Source of the DNA: Chitinophaga sp.
GTDB taxonomy: Bacteria; Bacteroidota; Bacteroidia; Chitinophagales; Chitinophagaceae
DNA: 64,000 nucleotides
Direction: 5' to 3'
Assembly (NCBI RefSeq): GCF_017745275.1
Contig: NZ_JAGHZS010000003.1
Span: 676,693-740,692 of the forward strand
In this document: in pieces, positions 6,939 through 15,467 of the stretch
Layout: every line of letters starts with the position of its first letter
Position numbering within the stretch: the first letter of the stretch is position 1
The notes under the pieces: generated by a model
Databases searched by the model: none
Told to the model about the DNA's origin: nothing
What the model saw: only the letters and a program-made list of their open reading frames with translations
Program-made: the position numbers and the translations under genes

Positions 6939-9455
6939 ATGATAAAAATTTTAATCCCTGCCTCTTTTCTTGTACTGATCAGTCATCTGGCGCAGGCACA
7001 GCAGGATACCGCTGTACTTCCAGCCCCGGCCATACGCAACCTGAATGAAGTGGTGACCGTAGGAACCCGTAGCACCGGGCGTACCCGGCTGAATTCAGTA
7101 GCACCGATAGATGTATTTCATCTATCTAAGTTACAAATACTGGCGCCACAAAACGATCTGAATCAACTATTGCAATATGTGTCTCCTTCCTTTAATTCAA
7201 ACAGGCAATCGTCTTCTGATGGAAGTGAACATATTGATCCGGCCAGCATCCGGGGCCTCGGTCCGGACCAGTTGCTGGTACTGATTAATGGCAAACGTCG
7301 TCATACTACCTCCCTGGTCAATAACCAGGGTACGGTAGGCAATGGGTCCGTAGGTACCGATCTGAATGCAATTCCTGCTGCGGCGATCGACCGTATAGAA
7401 ATACTACGTGATGGTGCTTCCGCCCAATACGGATCCGATGCTATTGCCGGCGTTATCAACATTATACTGAAACAAAACACGCATCAGTTATCAGCCGCCA
7501 TCACCGGCGGTGTTACCTCCCGCGGCGACGGAGGCCTGGGACAACTCAGTCTCAACTACGGCACCGGCCTGGGTAAACAGGGTGGCTATCTCAACATCAC
7601 CGGGGAAGCTTACCAGCGGGGTAAAACCACCAGGGCGCAAAATAATAACCTGATCATTTTTGATCAGTCGTCGCTGGACAATTATTTCGCGTACGACTTC
7701 ACCAACGATCCCGCTGCTTCCCGCAAGTACGACGATGACATGCTGAAGCAAAAAGGACTGAAAAGAGATGACTTCAATTTCCAGATCGGTGATGCGCAAA
7801 TAAAGAATGGGGGCGTTTTCTATAACTTATCACTGCCCTTTAATAATAGTAAAAGCGAATTCTATTCCTTCGGTGGCTACAGCTATCGCCAGGGACAGGG
7901 ATTCGGCTTCAGACGCCTTCCCAGCGATCCTTCTGTGAATGTGTACAGCATCTTCCCCAACGGGTTTCAACCTACTACAGATTCCCGTATCCACGACCGC
8001 TCTATCGCTGTTGGGCTGAAACATAAGCTGGGCGCCTGGCAGGCAGATCTCAGCAATACCCTCGGCGACAACCGTTTCGATTACCGGGTAGATCATACAG
8101 TGAATGCTTCCCTGAAAGAAGCCTCACCTACTGAGTTTAAAGCCGGCGGACATGAGTTCCTGCAAAACACCACGAACCTTGATTTTAGCCGCCGCTTTAC
8201 ACAAGTGGCTGCTGGTCTGAACCTGGCTTTTGGTGCTGAATTCCGCGTCGATGATTATCGTATAAGGCAAGGGGAGGAAGCCTCCTGGAAGAATTATGCT
8301 TTGATCACCAACCCGGATGGCACTGTCACGAACCCTTCCGGCCTGGCAGGCGGCTCCCAGTCTTTTACCGGTTTCTCTCCCGAAAATGTTATCCATAAAA
8401 GCCGGAATAATACCGGTGTTTATGTAGATGGAGAACTGGATGTGACCAGCAAATGGTTGGTCAGCGCAGCAGCGCGTTTGGAGCACTACAGCGATTTCGG
8501 TACGGCGTTAAGCGGCAAGCTGGCTACACGTTATAAACTATCAGACGTGTTTAATGTGCGTGGCGCCGTTAGTAATGGTTTCCGCGCTCCATCTCTCCAT
8601 CAGCAATATTTCAGTGCATTGAGCACAGATATTTTGCCGGATAACACCCTCGGTCAATCCGGGTTTTTTACCAATCCCAGCAAAGTGGCAATAGCATTGG
8701 GTATTCCGAAGCTGAAACAGGAAACATCTGTGAATTATAGCCTGGGCTTTACCGCGCGTGCAGGCAACAATTTCAACATTTCCGTAGATGGATATCTCAC
8801 AGATATCAAGAACAGGATTGTACTCACCGGTAGTTTTGGCTTCGATGCCAATGGAGAGGCGGTACCGGCAATACAGCATATCATCAATCCGCTGGGCGCT
8901 TCCTCTGCCCGCTTTTTTAGCAATGGCATAGATACCCGTACAGCCGGAGTAGATGTGGTAGCAGATTATAACCTCCGCCGCGGCCCGCATAGCTTTAATG
9001 CATCGCTGGGATTCAACTACAACAAAAATAAAATTACCGGCAACCTACACATACCAGCTGGTTTGAAAGGGCAGGAACAAATCTTCTTTTCGCCAAACGA
9101 TAGTATCCTGATCACAGAAGGTACACCGAGAGTGAAAGCAAACTTATCGCTCACCTATGGTTACAAGAAGTTCAGTGTATTACTACGTAATGTGTATTTC
9201 GGAGAAGTGTCGCGTAATAGTTTCCCTTACGGTGAAGTACAGGTGCATAAGGGAAAAGTGGTAACAGATTTGTCGCTTAGCTATGCACTGAAGCCAGTGG
9301 TAATTACCATTGGCGCCAATAATATCCTGGATGTTTTCCCGGATAAACAGGTATATGGCAACAGCTATTTCGGCGTGTTTAAATACGCCTCTGTACAAAT
9401 GGGATCACTGGGTGCATTTTACTTTGTAAGATTAGGCATTAATATTCCTCATTAA
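6939..9455 (+). CDS. TonB-dependent outer-membrane receptor
   Basis: 838 residues from ATG 6939, chosen because it opens directly into a signal peptide ending AQAQQD. A longer reading from 6894 would overlap the SAM-hydrolase gene. The plug domain (about 40-170) has LNEVVTVGTRS as TonB-box-like start, SIRGLGPDQLLVLINGKRR and IEILRDGASAQYGSDAIAGV. The remainder is a 22-strand-type barrel ending in an aromatic strand. There is no CarboxypepD_reg domain and no SusD partner, so it is a classical receptor for a small ligand, not a SusC. Co-transcription with a secreted SAM hydrolase suggests uptake linked to SAM, adenosine or methionine, but that is inference. Its stop overlaps the stop of the convergent gene by 4 bases. 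Confidence 0.9.
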   Translation: MIKILIPASFLVLISHLAQAQQDTAVLPAPAIRNLNEVVTVGTRSTGRTRLNSVAPIDVFHLSKLQILAPQNDLNQLLQYVSPSFNSNRQSSSDGSEHIDPASIRGLGPDQLLVLINGKRRHTTSLVNNQGTVGNGSVGTDLNAIPAAAIDRIEILRDGASAQYGSDAIAGVINIILKQNTHQLSAAITGGVTSRGDGGLGQLSLNYGTGLGKQGGYLNITGEAYQRGKTTRAQNNNLIIFDQSSLDNYFAYDFTNDPAASRKYDDDMLKQKGLKRDDFNFQIGDAQIKNGGVFYNLSLPFNNSKSEFYSFGGYSYRQGQGFGFRRLPSDPSVNVYSIFPNGFQPTTDSRIHDRSIAVGLKHKLGAWQADLSNTLGDNRFDYRVDHTVNASLKEASPTEFKAGGHEFLQNTTNLDFSRRFTQVAAGLNLAFGAEFRVDDYRIRQGEEASWKNYALITNPDGTVTNPSGLAGGSQSFTGFSPENVIHKSRNNTGVYVDGELDVTSKWLVSAAARLEHYSDFGTALSGKLATRYKLSDVFNVRGAVSNGFRAPSLHQQYFSALSTDILPDNTLGQSGFFTNPSKVAIALGIPKLKQETSVNYSLGFTARAGNNFNISVDGYLTDIKNRIVLTGSFGFDANGEAVPAIQHIINPLGASSARFFSNGIDTRTAGVDVVADYNLRRGPHSFNASLGFNYNKNKITGNLHIPAGLKGQEQIFFSPNDSILITEGTPRVKANLSLTYGYKKFSVLLRNVYFGEVSRNSFPYGEVQVHKGKVVTDLSLSYALKPVVITIGANNILDVFPDKQVYGNSYFGVFKYASVQMGSLGAFYFVRLGINIPH

Positions 9456-10090
9456 AAAGCGTACATCGCTGTTATACCATAGATCTCCGGTTGTTTTTTA
9501 CTGACACTTTTCATGTAGGAAAACCGGAGATCTAATCCTTCCCGGGTACGCTTCGAAAAATTGATCCTCAGACCTGCATTTCCTACGGGGCCGTAAGAAT
9601 TTTGCATCGTGGAGTCTTTATAATGTTCCCCATAGCGGTCTATCTTGTCCAGGTTCACCGGGCCATAGTGGTAGCCAAAGCCGCCACCTACGTAAAAGCC
9701 GAATGTTTGTTTGTTGGTTTTGGTAGAAAGAGCACCAAAGTTCAGGTTAATCATCAGTGGAATATCTATCATCCAGCGGGCTTTCACTTCAGGGGTGCTG
9801 GTAGTGGTACCCGTATAATAATATACATCATCAATCCAGTAGCCATCGTCGGTAGTGCCTCCACGGCCACCCGAGCCGCCAATACTCAGCGGAATCCCTA
9901 TGGATACCGACATTCGGTTGTTCTCCATCATGTTATAACGGGGAGAGTAGGTAATAGCGGCACTGGTTACCTTACGCAATCCGGAAGTATGATCCACAAA
10001 TACCGATAAGCCAACGGCATGCATAAAGCTTTGAGAGAAAGTGTGAAGGCCGGTAAGGCAGATAACAGCTAACAAAAGGATCCTTTTCAT
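9452..10090 (-). CDS. Putative outer-membrane beta-barrel protein
   Basis: 212 residues from ATG 10090 (MKRILLLAVICL, signal peptide ending near TFSQ). The mature part is Gly/Tyr rich with alternating hydrophobic residues. It has GFYVGGGFGYHYG in the middle and ends with IYGITAMYAF, a terminal aromatic strand typical of small barrels (outer membrane protein beta-barrel / PorT-like). Residues about 58-85 form a Gly-rich loop (GGSGGRGGTTDDGY). It converges with the TonB receptor gene with overlapping stop codons. Specific role unknown. Confidence 0.7.
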   Translation of the reverse strand: MKRILLLAVICLTGLHTFSQSFMHAVGLSVFVDHTSGLRKVTSAAITYSPRYNMMENNRMSVSIGIPLSIGGSGGRGGTTDDGYWIDDVYYYTGTTTSTPEVKARWMIDIPLMINLNFGALSTKTNKQTFGFYVGGGFGYHYGPVNLDKIDRYGEHYKDSTMQNSYGPVGNAGLRINFSKRTREGLDLRFSYMKSVSKKQPEIYGITAMYAF

Positions 10091-10221
10091 AACAGGCAAT
10101 TACGGGATGAATGGCTACAAATAAAAGGTCAGGCAATGGAATTAAAATATCAAAAATCGGTCCAGGAGCATTTGTGGTGGCGGAATAGGCGGTTACTAGA
10201 TAATTTTCGTTATTAAAAACA

Positions 10222-10258
10222 AAAGGTAATGAAACGGAATATCCGTCTCACTACCTTT
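10222..10258 (-). terminator. Hairpin downstream of the GH35 gene
   Basis: A 17-bp stem with two mismatches (10222-10238 pairs with 10242-10258, AAAGGTA...TACCTTT). It lies 20 bases beyond the stop codon of the leftward beta-galactosidase gene, with an A-rich run at 10215-10224 that reads as T-rich on the transcribed strand. It is the likely end of the polysaccharide-locus transcript. Confidence 0.6.
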
Positions 10259-10277
10259 CTATATCTCCTCAGTTGGG

Positions 10278-12083
10278 TTATTGCTGTACGTCGAGTATGG
10301 GATGATCAATTCCCTGCAATGCACTCACATCAGGCTTAATCATTTCCAGTACGGTGATTTTATTGCTGCCTTTTTTCAGCCAGCCTGATGGTACATATAA
10401 TGTCTGTTGAGGGCCTACCTGCCAGTATCTGCCCAGGTGATGGCCATTGATCCATACTACGCCCTTGCCCCATTTAGTCATGTCCAGGTAGGTATCTCCC
10501 AATGTATTCAGTACAAAGTTGCCTTCTTTTAATACAGGGGCATCTGCCGTTACCTTGCCTGCTTTTACTGCAGGTTGTTGAGCATAGGGGAGCTTAAACT
10601 GTTGCCAGTTATGAATTGCCTGCCCATTGAGCAGTACGGCTTCTGTAATTCCTTTTTTATTTTTCAGGAGATAAGTACCGAAATTGATGCGCCCCAGGTT
10701 CTCCACCAGGATCTCGAGGGTCGCCTTACCTGCCGGTAGTGTTACGGTAACGCTATCCTGTTTCAGGCGCCTGTCCAGTATGGCTACCCGTTTGCCATTT
10801 ACGAATACGAGGCCATAGTCGCGGAGGTCTTTTATTTTCAGCAATGCCGTTTGTCCGCCGCCAACGGTAGTACGATATAATACATAGCCGTATGCCTGGT
10901 GGAGATCTTCAAACGTTAGCGGATCTACGCTTTTCACTGGGGCAGGTAAAGTGTTGAATAACGAACTGCTACGGCTAAACGTAATAACCGGTGTTGTGAT
11001 CACTGGCTTTTTAGCAGGAACTTCCGGTAAGGATTGGCCGGCAGGTAAATGCTTTGCAATCACTTCTCTGAATTTCATAAACTTCGGCGTAGCATTTCCT
11101 GCTTCATCGAGTGGGGCATCGTAGTCGTAGCTACTCACCTGTGGAGAATACGGATGCTGGTCGTCATAGTTGGCGCCATTCATATACCCCCTGGTAGTGC
11201 CGCCATGAAACATATACATGTTGATGGAGATACCGGCAGCTAATACGCGATCGAGCCTGTCCAGGAAGTTTTCGTAAGGCACGGTATGGTGTTTTTCGCC
11301 CCAGGAGTCAAACCAGGCAGGATACCATTCTGCGATGTAGAAAGGGCCTTTGCCATTATGATTATCTCTTACCAGCTGCTTTACTTTTACCGGGTCGTCT
11401 ACGCCGTTTACGGCAGGTAACAAACCGGGCAAATGTCCGTTGGCTACGTCGTTAGCAGGGTCGCAGGTATATAGAAGACCATCAAACCCGGCATCCACAA
11501 ACATTTTGCGGTTGATTTCCAGGTACTCTTTATCGTTGGAGTAGGAACCATATTCATTTTCGATCTGTACCATCAGGATGTTACCGCCATGGTTGATTTG
11601 CAGTCCCGCGAGTTGTTTGCCCACCGCTTTGATATAGTTGTGATAAGCGTTGAGGTATTGTGGTTCTTTGCTTCGTACTACCAGTCCTTTTTTATTTTGC
11701 AGCCAGTAAGGATAGCCACCAAACTCCCATTCTGCGCAGGCATAGGGGCTGGGACGTAATATAACCCACATACCTTCTTCCTGTGCTATTTTTACGAAAG
11801 CAGCTACGTCATTGTTGCCCGTAAATTCATAATGCCCCTGCTCCGGTTCATGCATATTCCAGAATACGTAGGTCCCAATGGTATTCAGTCCCATGGCCTT
11901 TGCCATCCTGATCCGGTCGCGCCACGATTCCCTCGGTACGCGCAGGTAGTGGATCTCCCCGGAGATCATCTGGAATGGTTTGCCATCCAGCAGGAAGGCG
12001 GAGTCGCCCAACTGGAAGGTATGCTGTGCTTTCAACTGGAAACAGCATATCAGCATTAAAATAACAACACTAATTTTTTTCAT
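10278..12083 (-). CDS. Exported GH35 beta-galactosidase
   Basis: 601 residues from ATG 12083. Signal peptide 1-20 (ending LKAQ). The GH35 TIM barrel starts with ISGEIHYLRVPRESW and FWNMHEPEQG. Acid/base Glu177 is in QIENEYGSY and nucleophile Glu252 is in AEWYPAWFDSWG, by family position. The C-terminal half has beta-sandwich jelly-roll domains with the WGKGVVWINGHHLGRYW motif shared by GH35 enzymes. It releases terminal beta-linked galactose. The start ATG shares one base with the TGA of the upstream GH30 gene (TGATG), so the two are translationally coupled; a GTG one codon earlier is possible. With the GH30 endo-enzyme this suggests stepwise breakdown of a beta-galactan. Confidence 0.93.
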   Translation of the reverse strand: MKKISVVILMLICCFQLKAQHTFQLGDSAFLLDGKPFQMISGEIHYLRVPRESWRDRIRMAKAMGLNTIGTYVFWNMHEPEQGHYEFTGNNDVAAFVKIAQEEGMWVILRPSPYACAEWEFGGYPYWLQNKKGLVVRSKEPQYLNAYHNYIKAVGKQLAGLQINHGGNILMVQIENEYGSYSNDKEYLEINRKMFVDAGFDGLLYTCDPANDVANGHLPGLLPAVNGVDDPVKVKQLVRDNHNGKGPFYIAEWYPAWFDSWGEKHHTVPYENFLDRLDRVLAAGISINMYMFHGGTTRGYMNGANYDDQHPYSPQVSSYDYDAPLDEAGNATPKFMKFREVIAKHLPAGQSLPEVPAKKPVITTPVITFSRSSSLFNTLPAPVKSVDPLTFEDLHQAYGYVLYRTTVGGGQTALLKIKDLRDYGLVFVNGKRVAILDRRLKQDSVTVTLPAGKATLEILVENLGRINFGTYLLKNKKGITEAVLLNGQAIHNWQQFKLPYAQQPAVKAGKVTADAPVLKEGNFVLNTLGDTYLDMTKWGKGVVWINGHHLGRYWQVGPQQTLYVPSGWLKKGSNKITVLEMIKPDVSALQGIDHPILDVQQ

Positions 12084-13597
12084 CACTTGTTTATTTTTCC
12101 TGTCAATGTTACTACAGAGCGAGGGGGCACGGTAAGCGTACGTCCCGGAACATAGCCGGGCTGCAGGTTACCCTGTGCATTGGTAGTATAGCTGCGTATA
12201 CTGCCGGCGCGCAATTGCCTGCATTGAATTGCTACGTTGGCCGCAGTTTGACTACTGTTAATCACCACTACATTCAGGCTGTTATCGGTATTTTTATAAG
12301 CCGATACCAGGAGATGAGCTGCGGCAGCGCTATCATTCAGTGCCGCCGATACCCGCGTGGCACCGGGTCTTACAAAGCGGCTGTAATTACCCAGTACCCA
12401 CAACATTTTGGTGTCGTGGATTTGTCCATCCGTTTTATTTTTGTCGATGTAGATCAGTCCGTCTTTGTAATCGTAAGGCGACATGGCCAGCCACCATTGC
12501 CAGGCGGCCGCATTAGCTACGGTCAGATCGGTATGAATCACCCTTGCTATATACAAAGCGGCATCCATGCCCAGGTCTACTTTGCCGCCATCCATTTCGC
12601 CGGCATTACTACCCAGTATACAACATTCCGATTGCCAGAAGGGAATTCCCTTTAATGCTGCCACCACTCTTTTTCGTATAGCGGTGGCCGTGTCTGCGGG
12701 AGAAGTAGTGAAATAGCTGTGTGCGGCTATGCCGTGATAAATATTTTTGAGATGACCAACATAAGTGGAACTTTGGGGATCAAAAAATGCTTTCACCTGC
12801 ATGCCTTTATCCGGCTTGTTTTCGCTGGCATATAGATAGTTGAACTGCCCGGCTTCCGGTATCAGTAGCTGGCTTTTAATACCCGCGGCACTGAATTGTT
12901 GGTCAATGGCTTTGGTGAGACCGTATATCTGTTCATTATTGTATGGGCATCCTTCCTGCCCGCCATCACTCCAATCCCATTGTGGCTCGTTGACAGGGCT
13001 GATATAACTGAGCGTTACACCGGTATTTTTTTGTATACCCAGTATCACATCTCTCAAAAAAATACCTACAGAATCATATTTGTCTGGTGTAAGATTGCAA
13101 ATGCCTTTATCTGCAAAAGCTTTGCTGTTGCGGGTAAACGCCACCGGCGGGCTATTCAGGAATCCTAAAAAGCGGGTAACCCCTCTTGCTTTGGCAGCTT
13201 GAAGGAACCATAGTTGCCCTGCTTGTTTTTGCCAGTTATAAGTACCATCTGTATTGCGAAAGCAGGCGGCGCGTCGCCACTCGTCTCCAATACCGCTGTT
13301 GCTGCCTTGCTCGGTACTACCTGCACCAATATTAAATCGCCACATAGATAAGCCAATGCCGGTAGGCTGGCCATTGCGCGTGGTGTCCATGCTAAACAAC
13401 CAATCTGCTAACTGTACACGTTTACTATCGGGCCAGTTACCGGTAAACTGACAGGCCCACGCATCGGATGCAGCAAAGTTATGAATGGTTTGCGCAGTAC
13501 GTTGCAGGTCGATATATACTTGTACGGGTGGGCTACTTTGTGCAACTACCGTTTGTAGCGCACTGCATAGCAATAGTGAGCAAATTGTTTTTTTCAT
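12083..13597 (-). CDS. Exported GH30 glycosidase, endo-beta-1,6-galactanase-like
   Basis: 504 residues from ATG 13597 (MKKTICSLLL, signal peptide ending VVAQ); ATG 13603 is an alternative. It belongs to the O-glycosyl hydrolase family 30 branch (Pfam Glyco_hydr_30_2): IHNFAASDAWACQF near the start and MWRFNIGAGS, then acid/base Glu204 in ISPVNEPQW and nucleophile Glu324 in FWQSECC. A C-terminal beta-sandwich starts around 415. Characterised relatives cut beta-1,6-galactan, the side chain of arabinogalactan proteins; other GH30 members act on glucan or xylan, so the linkage is inferred. It follows susD and precedes the coupled GH35 gene. Confidence 0.85.
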   Translation of the reverse strand: MKKTICSLLLCSALQTVVAQSSPPVQVYIDLQRTAQTIHNFAASDAWACQFTGNWPDSKRVQLADWLFSMDTTRNGQPTGIGLSMWRFNIGAGSTEQGSNSGIGDEWRRAACFRNTDGTYNWQKQAGQLWFLQAAKARGVTRFLGFLNSPPVAFTRNSKAFADKGICNLTPDKYDSVGIFLRDVILGIQKNTGVTLSYISPVNEPQWDWSDGGQEGCPYNNEQIYGLTKAIDQQFSAAGIKSQLLIPEAGQFNYLYASENKPDKGMQVKAFFDPQSSTYVGHLKNIYHGIAAHSYFTTSPADTATAIRKRVVAALKGIPFWQSECCILGSNAGEMDGGKVDLGMDAALYIARVIHTDLTVANAAAWQWWLAMSPYDYKDGLIYIDKNKTDGQIHDTKMLWVLGNYSRFVRPGATRVSAALNDSAAAAHLLVSAYKNTDNSLNVVVINSSQTAANVAIQCRQLRAGSIRSYTTNAQGNLQPGYVPGRTLTVPPRSVVTLTGKINK

Positions 13598-13618
13598 GTT
13601 CATAGTAGCTGCGGTTTG

Positions 13619-13764
13619 GTTCACGCAAAGCCGCAAAAAGTAAGCATCCAACAATCACCATATGTTGTGAGCAAGACTGTAAAATAGTAAAATACAGGTG
13701 GATTATTTTTAAAACTTGTTGACCGGTATTTTACCTCCACCAGCTGTTGCAGCTTTGCGTGAAC
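13619..13764 (-). repeat. Nested inverted repeats in the susD-GH30 gap
   Basis: The 178-base gap between susD and the GH30 gene holds a perfect 13-bp inverted pair (GTTCACGCAAAGC at 13619-13631, its complement at 13752-13764). Inside it is a second 9-bp pair (GTAAAATAC at 13687-13695, GTATTTTAC at 13726-13734). In the transcript this folds as a long stem shortly after the susD stop. A role in mRNA stability or partial termination between transport and enzyme genes is inference. Confidence 0.5.
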
Positions 13765-13775
13765 AATTCTACTTA

Positions 13776-15449
13776 TTAGTAACCAGGGTTTTGATCCAGT
13801 TTTTTATTAGAAGCCAGGATGTCGGCTCTCGGAATAGGCAGCCAATAGTTTTTATCAGCAAACAAACGGCCTGCCAGTGCCACTTTGCGGGTGTAAGTAT
13901 ACACACCAGGTGCGGTAGCGGCAGCGTCCATTCCGTAAGCAGGAACGTTTTCCGTAACGTTGGCAATTTTCCATCTGCGTACATCGTAGAAACGATGTTC
14001 TTCAAAAGCTAACTCCACCTGTCTTTCCCGCTGGATGGCTGTCCGCATATCCGCCTGGGACAAGCCGGGAGCGAGCGCCGGTTGTTTTACGCTGTTACGT
14101 TGCCTGATCTGATTAACGGCGGCATATACACTGGCATCTGGTCCGGCTACTTCGTTTTGGGCTTCTGCGTAGTTCAGCAATACTTCTGCATAACGTAAAT
14201 AAATCCATGGTTGTAACCCGGCCACATCCCATGGGTTATCGATAGGATTTTTATCATCCATGAATTTACGGAGATAGTAACCGGTTTTGGTGGCGTTCCA
14301 GTTAGATGGACCATCTTTCCCATCCTTACCACCAGGCGAATAGGTTTGTATTATGGAACCACGGTAGCTGGCACCATTGTAAAGGATGGAAGCATAAAAG
14401 CGTGCATCCCTGTTAGCATATGGTTGTTGCGGATTATAGCCGGAAGTGGCATCTGTAATAGGTTTACCATTATTCATTTCATAGGCATCTACCATGTTCT
14501 GCAGCGGCGAATTACCAGCCCAGCCGCCGTAGCCGTTTGGACCATTGGATATTTCCAGGCACACGTGACGGGCTCCCACAGCATATTGACGGGCAAAAAT
14601 TACTTCTGTATTACTGCCTTTTACAAACAGCTGGGTATAATCGTCGGCCAGCGAATATTTACTCATATCCATCACTGCTTTAGCAGCCGTGGCAGCTGCC
14701 TGCCAGGTGCCTACTTTATACAATGGGCTGGCTGCATACAGCAACAGGCGCGCTTTCAAGGCCAGTGCTGCACCTTTGGTAGCACGGCCTGGTTTCCAGT
14801 CGCTATCATTGGTTACCGGTAAATCGGCGGCGGCGGCATCGAGTTCTGCTACTGCATAGTCCATAGATTCCTGCAGGGTAGCGCGTTTGAACAAAGCCGG
14901 ATCGGTGAGGTTGTCACTCAAATTGTATTCCTTATTGCCCATCATCACTACGCCGCCATAGTTGCGGATCAGGTCATGATAGCGGTAGGCGCGGATAAAA
15001 CGCAATTCCGCCAACAGTTTTTTGCGGTGAGGCGCGCTCATTTCCACGGTATCAATATTATTGATAGCGAAGTTGCATTCGCGGATACTGCGATAACTTC
15101 TTCCCCAGATGGTACCCGCTATACCGGTATTTTCCGGTGCGATCTGTCCCTGTTGAATGATCCAGGTATTGTCATCATTGTTGTAAATAGATTCGTCGGA
15201 GATGGAGCTCCACAGTGCATATTCGAAGCCACGGCCAAAACCGGGATTAGAGCCTTCGCCTTCTTTTTCCTGCATGGTGATGCTCATGTACCGGTTAACG
15301 ATATAATTTTCAAATAAAGTAGAATCGGCCAGCACTGCACTCGGCAATACGCGATCAGTAGGCGTGATATTCAGGAAGTCTTTCTGACAGGAAGAAAATA
15401 AACCTGCTGCCACTAACCCCAGGCTATATATAATATGAGAAGTTTTCAT
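13776..15449 (-). CDS. SusD/RagB-family glycan-binding lipoprotein
   Basis: 557 residues. The lipoprotein signal has a cysteine at position 21 (LFSSCQKDF). The SusD family pattern is complete: SusD-like N-domain with TPR helices (LLAELRFIRAYRYHDLIRNYG, AALALKARLLLYAASP). The C-terminal RagB/SusD domain has RYAEVLLNYAEAQNEV, RERQVELAFEEHRFYDVRRW and a closing PIPRADILASNKKLDQNPGY. It should sit at the cell surface as the lid of the adjacent SusC pore and bind oligosaccharide. It lies 18 bases after susC, so they are one transcript. The ligand is inferred from the enzymes downstream. Confidence 0.93.
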   Translation of the reverse strand: MKTSHIIYSLGLVAAGLFSSCQKDFLNITPTDRVLPSAVLADSTLFENYIVNRYMSITMQEKEGEGSNPGFGRGFEYALWSSISDESIYNNDDNTWIIQQGQIAPENTGIAGTIWGRSYRSIRECNFAINNIDTVEMSAPHRKKLLAELRFIRAYRYHDLIRNYGGVVMMGNKEYNLSDNLTDPALFKRATLQESMDYAVAELDAAAADLPVTNDSDWKPGRATKGAALALKARLLLYAASPLYKVGTWQAAATAAKAVMDMSKYSLADDYTQLFVKGSNTEVIFARQYAVGARHVCLEISNGPNGYGGWAGNSPLQNMVDAYEMNNGKPITDATSGYNPQQPYANRDARFYASILYNGASYRGSIIQTYSPGGKDGKDGPSNWNATKTGYYLRKFMDDKNPIDNPWDVAGLQPWIYLRYAEVLLNYAEAQNEVAGPDASVYAAVNQIRQRNSVKQPALAPGLSQADMRTAIQRERQVELAFEEHRFYDVRRWKIANVTENVPAYGMDAAATAPGVYTYTRKVALAGRLFADKNYWLPIPRADILASNKKLDQNPGY

Positions 15450-15467
15450 TGCGTGATTTTTTACGAG

